Source: Petrolisthes cinctipes
Taxonomy: Eukaryota > Arthropoda > Malacostraca > Decapoda > Porcellanidae
NCBI GenBank assembly: GCA_033782935.1
Contig: JAWQEG010000080.1
Span: 1-64,000 of the forward strand
Direction of reading: 5' to 3'
Length of the DNA: 64,000 bases
Of the stretch, positions 44,533-55,497 are shown in pieces; position 1 is the stretch's first letter, and the number at the start of each line of letters is the position of its first letter. The notes below the pieces were generated by a model that saw only the letters and a list, made by a program, of their open reading frames with translations, did not search any database and was not told the DNA's origin. Both the position numbers and the translations under genes were made by a program.

Positions 44533-46754
44533 TGGAGGAATTGTGGAGATTACTCTCAGTTAAAGGGTTGAGGACAACACCTTATCATCCAATGTGTAAT
44601 GGGTTGTGTGAGAGGTTTAATGGTACTCTCAAGAAAATGTTGAGGAGGATGGCAGTAGAACAACCTAGGGAGTGGTCCAGGTATATCTCGCCACTACTGT
44701 TCGCGTATCGCGAAGCACCTCAGGCATCGTTGCAATTTAGTCCATTCGAGTTAGTGTATGGTAAACCTGCTCGAGGACCACTTCAGGTTCTACGTGAACT
44801 TTGGGACGATGAGGAATCGGATCCCGTGGTGAAAACCACTTATTCTTATGTAATTGATTTGGCAGAACGATTACAGCAAACCTGCGAGATTGCAAAGCAG
44901 GAGTTAGCTAAAGCAAAGGAGATTCAGAAATCCTACTATGATAGGAAAACTAAGCTCCGAACGCTACAGGTAGGGGGGAAGTGTCTCGTTCTGTTACCAA
45001 CAGCTCATAATAAGTTGTTGGCTCAGTGGAAGGGTCCCTTTGAAGTAGTCAAGAAGGTGAATGACCTTAACTACATAGTTAAAATCAAAGGTGAAGCCAA
45101 GCGGTTCCACATTAATATGCTTAAGGAGTATTACACCACCCAACAGGGGTGTACTTCCATTGTTACCACATTTGGGGCAGGCTGTTGTAACCTCACCTCA
45201 GAACAGAGTGAAGTGTTAAGTCTAGTCCGTGGTCATTTTTCCCCAGCAGTAGACATGGTTAGCGCTGCTGTGGTAATTCCCGAGGGTGACGAGGGATATA
45301 CTCCCCAGACGGCTGAAGCTCGTCAAGGTGAGACAGTGGCTGAGGTCTCCGTTTCGGAGAATTTAAGACCAGACCAGCTTGCAAGAGTCAATGCGGTACT
45401 GGAAAAATATTCACGTGTGTTCTCTGACAGGCCTGCTGTTGCTAACGTAGCCTGTCATGAGATACAGCTTACGAGCGACACACCAGTGAGGGTGAAACCA
45501 TATCCTATTCCTGTACGGCTGATTGATACAGTACGTAAGGAAATTAATGACATGGAAGCAGCTGGTATTATTGAAAGGTCGGACTCGTCTTATTCCAGCC
45601 CTATTGTTGTGGTTCGGAAGAAGGACGGTGGTGTACGCATTTGTGGGGATTACCGGCGTGTCAACGCTGTCACTAGGGTCGATGCAGAACCCATGTGTGA
45701 TCAGCAAGAGATTTTTGCTAGGATTAGCAATTCTCAGGTGTTCTCTAAGATGGATTTGGCTAAGGGTTTCTTTCAGATACCACTGGAGAAACGAAGTCGT
45801 CTCCTCACGGCTATATCCACGCCAAATGGGCTGTATCATTTCAAGGTACTACCTTTTGGTCTCACTAATTCTCCCGCCGTGTTTAATCGTGTCATGCGTC
45901 AAGTATTACATGGCATTGAAGGGGTGGAAGCTTTTGTTGACGATGTTCTCGTGCACTCAACCACGTTTGAGGAGCACATTGTGATATTGCAAGCTGTCTT
46001 GCAACGACTGCAGGAATATAACATGACAGTCAAACCATCTAAGTGTGAATTGTTTCAGAAGGAGGTACAATTTTTGGGTCACACTGTAGGTGGGGGACGT
46101 TGTGGGTGCCAGAATGACAAGATAAAGAAAATTAAGGATGCGTCACGACCCGTTACAAAGAAACAGGTGCGTTCATTCTTGGGTCTTACCGGTTATTACC
46201 GTAAGTTTATCCCAAACTTTTCTGTCATTGCACATCCACTTAGTGAGCTCTTAAGGAAGAATGCTCCTAATAAAATCTCATGGGGGTCACAGCAAGAAGA
46301 AGCATTCGTTTCACTTAAGAATCTTCTTTGCAAGGAACCAATCTTGCAGTTGCCTGACAACCAACGGCCATTTATACTTAGGACTGATGCTTCTCAGTAT
46401 GGTCTTGGTGCAGTCCTATTCCAGGAGAAGGATGGGGAAATATTCCCTGTTGCATATCACAGTCGTAAACTGAAGTCTGCTGAAGAAAATTACAGTACAG
46501 TGGAAAAGGAACTTCTGGCAGTAGTAGAAGGTATTAAGAAATACTACTACTATCTGTATGGTGATAATTTTGTGTTAGAAACCGATCATATGCCTCTGGA
46601 GAGTTTGCGTACATCCAAGAACGCCAACGCACGACTTATGCGCTGGGCCCTCTATCTGCAACAGTTCAACTTCACTGTGCGATACATAAAGGGAAGTGCT
46701 AATGTCGGGGCGGACCTTATGTCACGATTGCTTGAAGGAGAGTTAACCGAGTAA
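44484..46754 (+). CDS. pol: Pol part 2: integrase end, RT, RNase H
   Basis: Residues counted from the TTG at 44496. Integrase: Asp3 in SDRGSQF and Glu39 in NGLCERFNG complete the D-D-E triad. QWKGPFEVV (177-185) is the GPF/Y module. Then about 110 residues of linker. RT: RVKPYPIP (332-339), VVRKKDGGVRICGDYRRVN, KMDLAKGFFQIPL with Asp420, LPFGLTNSPAVF, and FVDD (480-483, catalytic pair) where most Gypsy elements have YIDD. RNase H: RTDASQYGLGAVL (Asp631), VEKELLAV (Glu672), ETDHMPL (Asp697), and YIKGSANVGADLMSRL at the end. The ORF ends at TAA 46752-46754. RNase H last, with nothing after it, confirms the protease-integrase-RT-RNase H order. Confidence 0.93.
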   Translation, partial: PKQVLSDRGSQFTSAMMEELWRLLSVKGLRTTPYHPMCNGLCERFNGTLKKMLRRMAVEQPREWSRYISPLLFAYREAPQASLQFSPFELVYGKPARGPLQVLRELWDDEESDPVVKTTYSYVIDLAERLQQTCEIAKQELAKAKEIQKSYYDRKTKLRTLQVGGKCLVLLPTAHNKLLAQWKGPFEVVKKVNDLNYIVKIKGEAKRFHINMLKEYYTTQQGCTSIVTTFGAGCCNLTSEQSEVLSLVRGHFSPAVDMVSAAVVIPEGDEGYTPQTAEARQGETVAEVSVSENLRPDQLARVNAVLEKYSRVFSDRPAVANVACHEIQLTSDTPVRVKPYPIPVRLIDTVRKEINDMEAAGIIERSDSSYSSPIVVVRKKDGGVRICGDYRRVNAVTRVDAEPMCDQQEIFARISNSQVFSKMDLAKGFFQIPLEKRSRLLTAISTPNGLYHFKVLPFGLTNSPAVFNRVMRQVLHGIEGVEAFVDDVLVHSTTFEEHIVILQAVLQRLQEYNMTVKPSKCELFQKEVQFLGHTVGGGRCGCQNDKIKKIKDASRPVTKKQVRSFLGLTGYYRKFIPNFSVIAHPLSELLRKNAPNKISWGSQQEEAFVSLKNLLCKEPILQLPDNQRPFILRTDASQYGLGAVLFQEKDGEIFPVAYHSRKLKSAEENYSTVEKELLAVVEGIKKYYYYLYGDNFVLETDHMPLESLRTSKNANARLMRWALYLQQFNFTVRYIKGSANVGADLMSRLLEGELTE

Positions 46755-47189
46755 ATATTCATGCGAAGATCGACCGGCAGAATTATCCTCCGGGTCAAAT
46801 TGCTCGTTAATTAGTGTTAACCGAGTAAATATTCATGCGAAGATCGACCGGCAGAAGTATCCTCCGGGTCGAATTGCTCGTTAATGGTTACCTCTCCGAG
46901 CGCAACGAGCACGAGTCTTATGCGACTCAGATCAAGGGGGTTCCTAGGGTGTTGGGAAAAATCCGATGTTATATGTATTGTATTTTGTGCAACTTATCCA
47001 AGACACGGATTCTAGCGGTTTACTCTGATCCCAGGCTCGGATAATTCACTAATATATATATTGCCTTCCAGAATTATTATTGCAGTATTTTGTGTAACCT
47101 TATCCAAGACACAGATTCTAGCGGTTTACTCTGATCCCAGGCTCGGATAATTACTAATATATGTATTGCCTTCCAGAGATATTGTTGCA
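46742..47189 (+). repeat. Direct repeats in the 3' UTR
   Basis: A 70-bp unit including the pol stop (46742-46812) is repeated at 46816-46885. A second unit of about 107 bp (46974-47082) is repeated at 47083-47189 ('gattctagcggtttactctg', 'tattgccttccaga'). From 47190 to the 3' LTR I see no gene. Confidence 0.85.
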
Positions 47190-47522
47190 TTTCCTACATA
47201 TTATGTAACAAATACACAATGCATTACATACACCACACTTATATATTGCTTAAATGTGTACAAATTGTACTGAGCAGAAATTACCAGGTACATTCATTCT
47301 TGTCTCGGAGTTTCTTCCTAAGATTGAAAGCTAAAGTAACTGTTGGGAGTTTTCCACTCATTGGCAAAAATGAACACGTAACTGGTGATAGTAATTGACA
47401 CATACAAGAATAAGTGAAGTGTGGATGAATGGTTATTGTAAAGTTATACATGCAAGGGCGTCGTTACCACTTCACGAATCTATTAAACATTGCATAGAGC
47501 AATGTCTCTTTGTGTGGGCGAA

Positions 47523-48713
47523 TGTCACGAGTCAGACATAATACTCGTGACGTAATTTGAATTACAGAGAGTTGGAAGATTCCATACTGGAGAATGTTCT
47601 AGAGTAGGGGAATATTCCATGAGACAAAGGAGGTAGGAGTGGGTTCATGTAGGGTGCAGCTAGTCTTAATCTGCAGGTACTGGATTAGTAGCCAAAATTA
47701 GAAAAGGGTCAGGAAGGCCGGGTTCCAACTGAATTGCCACATTCAGTCATATAGGTGTTCGTACATTAAGTACATAATGTATTAATAATTATGCTACCAG
47801 GGTAACTTATGGTATTGCAAATGATCGTGAAGTGGAGGGAAATCATTGGGAATTAATAATACGCCATAGGTAAATTGAAATTGCATGTATAACTAAGGAA
47901 TGAGAGGGTACAATGTAAATCGTAGCCAATTAGGAGAACCGAACACAGATAAGGGGGAGGAGTCAGAAAAATTTTGAACTTCCAGCCTCCAGTCAATTTT
48001 GGAAATATAGGTCAGTTGGGAGACACACTTGAAGAAGGGAACAACACTCGTATAAACTAGCTTCCGCTTGCCTGAATTAATCCTCCACGTGTTGAGTGGG
48101 GAAGGATCAACGTAGACGCCGAATTCGTTGGATATTACCACGATTCCAAGGCTTTACAGTTGTATACTGGCCAGTTGCATCGACGGTGGTTCAGTAAGTG
48201 AATTAAGGTGAGGGGGAGCTGGATCTTTGAAAATTACGAGTGTGTTGTGAGACTCTAAATTATTCCCAAGTGTGAGACATTAAGAAATATTCCAACTCGC
48301 GTAACAATTGATAGAATTACTACAAGTGTTAACGTAACCTAGACTATCGTCACGTATACGAACGAGACGTAGCGAGAGCGAGTAGCTAGTTAGCGTGGCG
48401 TGAGTGTGTGTGTGTGTGTGAAATTTAATTATTCATGTTGGCATACTGGAGTTGAATAAATATAGAAAATTTGCAATTGGTTGTTTAAATGCACCAGTAG
48501 ATTTGTTATCTATATAAATACATATATATCGGGAAGAACCCTTAACATAAAAATTTATTATGTGCGTGATGATTGAGGCCTAAACGGGGAGTTAACCCTG
48601 AGTACTTTCTTCGCTGCAGCCAACCAACGAAGATCATAAATTAACCGGGCAAGGTAAGTTGTAATTGCCATATTATAAATTACATTATCTATCATTCTCA
48701 CATCACCGTCACA
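47523..48713 (+). repeat. 3' LTR of the Gmr1-like element
   Basis: Same length and, as far as I compared, the same sequence as the 5' LTR. Followed by GCTGA. Confidence 0.95.
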
Positions 48714-48802
48714 GCTGAGTCACCAAATAATTTTTCGTGCGTGTCCGAATCTGTGCCCACCACCAGCGCTGATGCACCACCAACAACATCCACTCCCTAC
48801 TC

Positions 48803-48991
48803 GACGTGACAGTGACACGATGATATTCCTACAAGTGTACATATTATTTTTAGTGCTGTGATAGTGACACACGATATATAAGGTTCGTAGTAATAAGAAA
48901 ATACCATAGTGAATATATGGACGTGACAGTGACACGATGATATTCCTACAAGTGTACATATTATTATTAGTGCTGTGATAGTGACACACGA
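48803..48991. repeat. 72-bp direct repeat inside the TTAA MITE
   Basis: Units at 48803-48874 and 48920-48991 ('gacgtgacagtgacacgatg...gtgacacacga') differ at one or two bases. Confidence 0.9.
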
Positions 48992-49436
48992 AGAGTGTAT
49001 TTTTTTACTCGTTATTACTCCCACACTTCATCCAGGGGCACAAACCACTCTGGAATGGTCTGCAATCCACACAAGCTTGCATTTAGAATGCGGTATGTGG
49101 CGCGGTGTTTAGCAGCTCACCCTACACTGACGCCACAGTCACGCCGAGCGCCCGAACACGTTGCTCTCCCGGCACAGAAATTGGTCTACTTCAACTCGCA
49201 CTATCTCCATAACTTCACATCGTAGACCCCTCCAGATGGTACCATTCGAAAGAGGAAGAGTTGAAGGTAAGTATGGAATAATTTTGAAGTCAGTACACTA
49301 TATAGGTTAAGAGTGAGAGCGTTGTGAAAATAGAGGGAATCGAGGATATTCAGCGCTTTTTTCCAACCTTGCTTTGCGGGTAGAGGCAGCGAGTAGCGGG
49401 AGGCAAATATATGGTCAGCCGGACTGTAGGGGTTAA

Positions 49437-51140
49437 TGCTTCATACATTTGAATAATACAGTGATTGAGTGTGCTTGGCCAGGTGGAAGAATACGTTGGC
49501 TGCCAGCTCGTAACACACTATCGCTTCATTTGTTTTTCTATTTCCTACTTATGTTAGAATGGTTGTGGGGTGTACCCCAGCTACGGGAGCTAGGCTGGAC
49601 TTGGTATGTTTTGTTGGTTAATGGGGTATTGACAAGTGTAGTCCTGGAGGTTGGTGAGTAGTGGAAATCCCCTCCATATTTAAGCAAGCCGGATGCTGTT
49701 GCCGAGGCACTTCTCACTTTTTGCTTGCAGTTCGCACTTCTCACTTTTTGCTTGCAGACTTCTGACCTCCCTGACACTTAGTCAGTACGAGGAGAGTAGC
49801 CTGCCTCTGGCATTGGTGTTTTTATTTGATGTTCATGTCCTTCATTTGGTTGTTGAAATCTCATTATTGTATATCGTCTGTTGCTGGGATTATTTGTTGT
49901 TTTGGTTGTTTTGAGGGAGTGAGAGTGGAGGTACAATTACACTGGTTTAAACACCATACAACACAATGCAAACCTAATTATCCAACCTGACTCCCTGGTA
50001 TCTCACATGTTTATGTTTTCGGTTTTTATAAAACCAATGGGTTTTTTTGTAGGTAAGTGGGTGGAGACAGTCTAGTCTATACAGGTGGTATTACCACAAA
50101 TTAACATTATTCTGTTTTATAATTATTGTATTCTAGTGAACTTGTCCCCTCCGATATTACTATACAGTGTCGTGGAATCCAGAGGGATTGATGCTGTACG
50201 GTAGCCTCTCCATAGAGCTGGGTGTTCGGTTCATACTGGAGTGCAGTTTAGAATCTAAGTTATTCTTCTGTGACGAAGTCAGACCTTTTATTGTTTCCAT
50301 CGTATCAGTGAGTAGTCATAGCCCATACCCTGTCGATAGGAGTTTAGCCCCCCCCCCCCTGTTTGAGTGTTGCCAAACAGTTGTTTATTCCTGTGTGGTT
50401 GCCTGTGCAGTTGTTTATTTATGTGCAGGGTTGGGGGGCATGGTGGTTTATTCCCATGTGGATATTGATGCTAACTGAATCTTCGGTGGCGATCTTGGCT
50501 TCTGTTGCTGTGGCGTAACAAGGTTTTCCCTGTACCAAAGCAAAGGGTAATTAGAATGGGAGGAAGAATAGATCAGATTACAAGCCCTTAATAGGCAGAC
50601 AGCTACAAGACACTCAGACACTTGAACCAATGCAGCTGTTCTCTTTCTCCACACACACACAGAGCCTACCACTACTTGACCTGACCAGACTGCAGTAACA
50701 TCTTCTCTCAGCTTACAGCTGTTGTATGAGGACACACCAGAAACCATTAACCCTACTTTCTCGCTCTATTTTCATACAAGAAGAGAGAGAAAGAGACAGA
50801 GGAGCTGCCTAAATAACATGACTCACTAAGACAGCAATACTGTATTTTATACATTTCTGACAACTCAAGAGTTTAAAACAAATATAAGCACAGAAACTAG
50901 GCTTACACTTAGGATAACTTTACTTTGACTTCATAGAGGGCATATACTCTGGGACACAAGACAAGACAAGGCACAATATTCCCATAGAGTTATATATAAC
51001 AAATTAAGCCTATTTAATTGTGAAGTTTAAATTCTAGTACTTTGAACACCCACGTTTGCTATGCTACCTCACACACCAACTCCAAGAAGAATTTATCACA
51101 CAAGTCAGTTACCAGATCTTGAAAGAGTCCAAGCCTTAAA
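49437..51140. other. Unassigned non-coding DNA
   Basis: No coding similarity. 'ttctcactttttgcttgcag' occurs twice (about 49710 and 49738), a short tandem duplication that looks like a duplicated splice acceptor, but no exon follows that I recognise. A C run lies at 50350-50359. Confidence 0.4.
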
Positions 51141-51152
51141 GACTGGATATTT

Positions 51153-51170
51153 TGGTGGCAGCGGTGGGAT
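51153..51170 (+). promoter_or_regulatory. Candidate retroelement primer site
   Basis: TGGTGGCAGCGGTGGGAT has the look of a Gypsy primer-binding site just downstream of an LTR end. It lies 0.8 kb upstream of the broken Gypsy-3 integrase. No LTR pair found. Confidence 0.3.
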
Positions 51171-51619
51171 AAGTCCAAGCCTTAAGGACTGGTACATCCC
51201 CTATTAGTTTAATTTTAGAATCCATTTACCCCCGCTTTTTATTTATTTACATACAGCTGTGTTGCCTCACTAAGAGAATATCTTAACTTTTTCTGTTAAA
51301 ATATAGTCCACTCCAATAAGGAAATCGGCTCTGATATGTGCGAATATTTATATTTCTTCACTCTGCGCACCTATTACATAAGCTAAGTAAATTTGGTTTA
51401 TATAATTTGGTTAAGCAGTACAGTAATTATACAACTATAATATAATTATTAAAACTTTGGTTTACGTAAAAAATACGATGGCAGAGAAATGGAAGGATTT
51501 GTATGGACATGTTGCATCTTACTAACATACCGATATAACTTGATGGAGGGGGAAAGAGGAAGGTAGTGGGAAGGGGGATAAAGATGCCAAATACCACCAT
51601 ATGAATGTTATGATTATCG

Positions 51620-51927
51620 TTAGTATTTGGGGGGATATCGGCAAATAATGCTTACATGTATCCACTTTAAGTACTGTACTTTGCAATAATATCAGCTTGA
51701 AATAATTGCTAAATATTTTATATCAGTAAATATTGTTAGGCACTGACGTATGAAGGTGGGATGAACCAATGAGGCTGTAAAAGTTGGCATCATTTTAATC
51801 GACCAATTTGTCAGTGGGGTTCGGAAATAATAATAATATATGGCAATTATTTGAAGCTGATATTATTGCAGAGTACTTAAAGTGGATACAAGTAAGCATT
51901 ATTAGCCGATATCCAACAAATACTAAC
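51620..51927. mobile_element. MITE with ~88-bp inverted repeats
   Basis: The left arm (gttagtatttggggggatat...) and right arm (...gatatccaacaaatactaac) pair over roughly 88 bp with few differences, including 'gtatccactttaagtactgt' against 'agtacttaaagtggatac'. About 130 bp of unique centre. The target duplication is unclear. Confidence 0.8.
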
Positions 51928-51939
51928 TAATAAACAGGT

Positions 51940-52289
51940 ACCATTTCAACCAAACAAGGTAGACAGTGAGCCTCTTGAGAGGATTGTAGTGGATTGTGTG
52001 GGTCCGTTGCCGCGTACAGGACGAGGAAACCAGTACCTTGTAGCGGTCATGTGTCCTACGACCAGGTACAGTCCTGCAACACCTTTCAATGAGATGGCTT
52101 TGAAAAATGATCTGAAACTATAGCTGCAATATTGGTTCATAAGTTTCAATCAAATGGCTCGCTTTTATTCACCAGGTTGCAGGACTTTTAACCATGACTG
52201 TACCTTGAGGAATATCCGGTAAGAAATAGTACTGCCAAAATATTTGTATCTAAACTAGTAGAAATGTTTACCAAATATGGAATTCCTAA
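51940..52289 (+). pseudogene. Gypsy-3 integrase core, pieces 1 and 2
   Basis: Piece 1 (to 52068): PFQPNKVDSEPLERIVVDCV then GPLPRTGRGNQYLVAV, with the first catalytic Asp in VVDCVGP. Piece 2 (52201-52289): LEEYPVRNSTAKIF and EMFTKYGIP. They are split by a 132-bp MITE. The zinc module upstream is absent because another MITE and unrelated DNA precede it. This Gypsy is of standard type and distinct from both Gypsy-1 and the Gmr1-like element. Confidence 0.85.
52069..52200. mobile_element. Tc1/mariner-type MITE (same family as MITE 3 at 18.5 kb)
   Basis: The right end CATGACTG with TA (52201-52202) and left TA (52067-52068). Shares 'gttgcaggact', 'aaccaatattgca', 'ggctcgctttt' (inverted) with 18494-18649. 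The left terminus has lost about nine bases. Confidence 0.85.
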
Positions 52290-52834
52290 TGCTGGGATCA
52301 CACATTGGCGAATTGGCTGCGCGAGTGGCCGCGAAGTCCAAAAATGGCCGATTCTTGGTCCATTGCATTCAAAACGCCAGAAATTTGCCTACTTATTCGC
52401 TTACAATTCTTCTAGGTTCGAAGTGTTGTTGGCCAGTCTGGCGCGCCATCTTGGGAAATTGCCAGACTGCTCGAAAATTCTGAAAATTTCAAAACTTTCG
52501 CCATCCAGCCTCGACAGATCGGGTAATGGCGAATATACGCAGTTGATTAGCGGGAAGGTCGTATGTGATTCGCCATTACCTGCGATAATATCGCGTCCCT
52601 ATTGCATTCTATCTCCATAGGAACGCCAATAATGGTGATACTGCGCGGGTGTATCGAGCAACTGCAGGGACTGATGATGTGTTAACGAAGCATCTCCACG
52701 CATGCTCAGTTCGCTCACCCACATGGACGAAGGGGACGACGCTCAGTCTTTGAACTGTCTTTCAATCTCACCAAGCCACTGTGATAAACGGACGTTCCCT
52801 CGCCACCTGCTAGACGCGACCCCGCCCCACCACC

Positions 52835-53080
52835 ATGCCAAAAATGACAAATAGTGCCAAGAAATGTGCCAAGAGAGCTCTACTTCAGGAGGAAGTGACG
52901 GCCCCACCACCTGCAAGTTTTACCTCGGAGCCTCAGGGAGAGGAAGAACCCCAGTATGTGACCTTGCAAGCAATGGAAGTTGTCAATCCTGAAGATTTTG
53001 TGCCACCACCACCACCACCTCCTTCAGATACTGTACCCGAACAAGAAGCAGATACAGCATCATCTCCCACGAGGAAATAG
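52835..53080 (+). pseudogene. Harbinger second ORF, N-terminal stump
   Basis: Starts MPKMTNSAKKCAKRALLQEE, then Pro/Glu-rich sequence, and is cut at about 53076 where the plus-strand frame runs into reversed transposase sequence. Harbinger elements usually encode, besides the transposase, a Myb/SANT-like DNA-binding protein in the opposite direction. The position and orientation fit, but the Myb-like part is not preserved, so the identity is inferred from context. Confidence 0.5.
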
Positions 53081-53972
53081 CTTACAGGGTGTGCAGTGGG
53101 GTCTGCTGGTAGTGATTCTGCAGGAGGAAAGTTGGCTTGCTTCTCTTTCAAAAATTCTGACAACTTAGACTCTGACCCCACAGCTCCGACATCCATGAAC
53201 ATGAACTTGTAGTCATAATCAACCACAGCAAGCAGGATCATTGAGAAGTACTTCTTGTAGTTGAAATAGTGGGACTCAGTGAAGGATTTTTAATGTGGAT
53301 GTGCTTCCCATCTATAGCCCCTAGTAAATTGAGGAAATTCCAATGCTCATGAAACCCTCGGGCAACTTCCTTCCAGGCCTTGGGTGTGTCAGGCATCTGC
53401 ATGACTTCATCCCTATATGCTGCTACAATCGCTCGGCATGTCCCAGGTACAAGTAGAGAGATGGTGTTGGGGGCAACTCGAACGGCATAACCGAGACTCT
53501 TATATGAATTCCCGGTTGCAAGGAATCTGAGGGTTATTGCAACACGTAGGGCAGGCTCCAATGGCTCTCTCTAGAACGTTCTTGATTTTTCAATTTGGGG
53601 TCGTACTCGTTCAACAATTTGTTCAACAATTTGACTTAAAAGGTAAGCATCCAGACGAGTTAAGTTCCTATAGAGTAGAGGATCTTCTTCTGCCAGTTCA
53701 AGCATGAGATCCTCATGATGCCCATGCGAGGCACGACGGGTTAGGTAGGGGCATATCCAAACACTTCGGGTCTTCCTTCTCTTCCTACGGTTTTTGAGAT
53801 GCAACCAAAGCCTGACCATGATCATTAGGTTGCTTCTTTGATAAAAATGAAAAGCTTTCACGAATTCAGGATCCTCTACAATGTCTTCAGTGATAAGATT
53901 AAGGATGTTCCATGATGGCAATGCAGCTGTTGAAGGGGTATTTTGGGCACTGTATAGCCAGGTACTGGGCAC
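53076..53972 (-). pseudogene. Harbinger transposase (HARBI1-like), broken
   Basis: From 53972: N-terminal region with EEDPLLYRNLTRLD (typical 'F...R..' start of DDE_Tnp_4 proteins). A stop follows EKSRTF at about 53570, then in the same frame LEPALRVAITLRFLATGNSY, WKEVARGFHEHWNF and LGAIDGKHIHIK with the first catalytic Asp. A frameshift near 53285 leads to YFNYKKYFSMILLAVVDYDY and KFMFMDVGAVGSES (second Asp), then AHPVSYFLVGDDA, where the deletion breakpoint lies. The last third with the catalytic Glu is lost. HARBI1-type transposases cut and paste at TWA sites. Confidence 0.9.
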
Positions 53973-54402
53973 CCACTACCTCACTACATAAACACTGTGC
54001 CCCACCCACAACGTGCCCACGAATGTCTAGCGAATTATCGCTAGACGAACGTAGGGCAATCTTAATGCATGCAAGAATCTATTGCAAATTATCACCCTAA
54101 ATGGCATCACATCGTAGTGGATTCACCAGCCTTACGATACATCTCCATCGCAAGTTGGGGGATACATCGCTGTAGGCTGTGACCTTCCCTCGAATATATT
54201 GTGCCTCTTCTCCAACGATTGAGTTGGCAAGGCAAATGCACGCGGCGTTGTCGCGGGACATTACGATGAGGTTCGCTCAAATTGACGATTTCTGTCAATA
54301 GCCTAGGCTTCACCATTTCCAGACAGGGAATCCAGAATGAATCAGCCATTATTTTGTTCGCGGCCATTCGCACAGCCGATTCACCAATGTGTGATCCGTG
54401 CA

Positions 54403-54501
54403 TAAGGTGATACAAACTGACAGAGAGACTAACTTTACAATTGTATTGTTTCAAGAAATATTGGATGAGTTTGGAATTAGGTTAACTATGGCAAGTGTGC
54501 A
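54403..54501 (+). pseudogene. Gypsy-3 integrase core, piece 3
   Basis: VIQTDRETNFTIVLFQEILD, then EFGIRLTMAS: the segment with the second catalytic Asp (TDRETNF). It begins at the right TAA of the Harbinger element and ends at the left end of the next transposon. Confidence 0.85.
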
Positions 54502-54937
54502 CAGTTGGCTCCACTACTGCATTTACCACTTAGCATTGTCAATGTTGAGCCACAGAAATTTGAATCCCGAACCACATGTGATTCTGATGAGAACCACTCA
54601 CTGCCGAATGGAATGAAGTGAGGGGCTTGATTGGAGAGGGAAAGCTTCAACAGTGATCGAGTATTATTATTGGAGAGAGAAGGAATTATAACAGTATGCA
54701 CTTGAGGTTATAAAGCAACAAAGCCAATTGTCACTGTATTAAGTTATCTTCTGGTATCGAATTCCAAGTGTAATGCTACCTTCCAAAGGATTTACTTTAA
54801 TGTGAAAATTGATACAAACCTTATGTAGCAATACAATTCACACATAAACAATTACTAATTATCTAATTATTGCTATATCAGTGAGTAATGTAGAATTTCT
54901 TATCTTGCCGCTAGTTATTAGAAAAGGGAGGGGGAGT

Positions 54938-55497
54938 TGTTGTTGTTCCCCAGACTGTCTGGCCAAGCAGTCCCGAGTCTGGTTAACCGAAGCCGTGCAG
55001 ATGCTCAGACCCCAAAATGGGAGTCAGGGTGATAGTGAGATCTGTTTCTTCGGAGGCAGCAGACGAGGGGACTGCTGGCTCATGGGCATGTATCCCCGGG
55101 CCAAAAAGCCCACCGTCTGTAGTCTTCCTTGTTGTGTAACCCAATCATGCGATCTCATCGGCTACCCAGAAGGAATGAGAGATAGTAAGGGAGACAGACA
55201 GAACAGGCCAGGGTGTGGTAGAGGATGCCAGATTCCTCATTTCTGGATAGAACCTGCCCTCACCAGTGTGTTGCTAGGTAGTTGAGAATACATCAGCACA
55301 TCTTCCCCTAGCATACAAGGTAGCATGCTGTCCTTGTTCTTACAGCCAGGTGCCTATTTACTGCTAGGTGAACAAGGACATAGAGGGCTGGGAAAATTGT
55401 CCAACAATTCCACTGACCCAGGAATTGCACCTGGGATCTCTCGCGTACCGGCGAGTGTGCTAACCGCTATACCATCAGCACACCCCGGGAGGGGGAG
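54938..55497 (-). mobile_element. tRNA-derived SINE with (AAC)n tail
   Basis: Minus strand: tRNA-like head at 55497-55420 with A box 'tatagcggttagca' and B box 'ggtgcaattcctg', anticodon-stem-like 'ctcgcc..gcgag'. The body runs to the (GTT)n at 54938-54952, i.e. an (AAC)n 3' tail. The tail-proximal motif 'ctgtctggccaagcag' recurs at 58702. Confidence 0.75.

Larger units (their letters stand above)
41026..48713 (+). mobile_element. Gmr1-like Ty3/Gypsy retrotransposon, young
   Basis: 7,688 bp with 1,191-bp LTRs, flanked by the 5-bp duplication GCTGA (41021-41025, 48714-48718). By eye the two LTRs are identical. Gag, then pol in the order protease, integrase, RT, RNase H. All catalytic motifs of integrase, RT and RNase H are present. 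The only obvious lesion is a frame change inside the integrase near 44482. Such a Copia-like order in a Gypsy-type element is known as the Gmr1 group. No env is seen. Confidence 0.95.
40836..49432. mobile_element. TTAA/CCCC MITE holding the Gmr1-like element
   Basis: Perfect 19-bp inverted ends CCCCTACAGTCCGGCTGAC at 40836-40854 and 49414-49432, each followed outward by TTAA (40832-40835, 49433-49436). Without the retrotransposon it is about 0.9 kb and non-coding. TTAA duplication plus C-rich termini are the marks of piggyBac-type transposition. The subterminal palindrome GACGGTGTACACCGTC is repeated on the left. Parts of the body ('gtgtccgaatctgtgcccac', 'attcgaaagaggaagagttga') resemble the TTAA-C family at 8.5 and 60.4 kb. 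Confidence 0.85.
52290..54402 (-). mobile_element. PIF/Harbinger transposon, deletion derivative
   Basis: Inverted ends of about 40 bp (TGCTGGGATCACACATTGGC... and its complement at 54402), flanked by the 3-bp duplication TAA (52287-52289, 54403-54405). It encodes a broken HARBI1-like transposase on the minus strand and the start of a second ORF on the plus strand. Confidence 0.93.

Noticed and set aside
45411..45839. 142-codon minus frame opposite the RT
   Set aside because: Shadow of the strongly conserved RT reading frame.
49700..49765. Duplicated 'ctttttgcttgcag' as alternative acceptors of an exon
   Set aside because: No downstream frame with protein similarity or donor could be identified.
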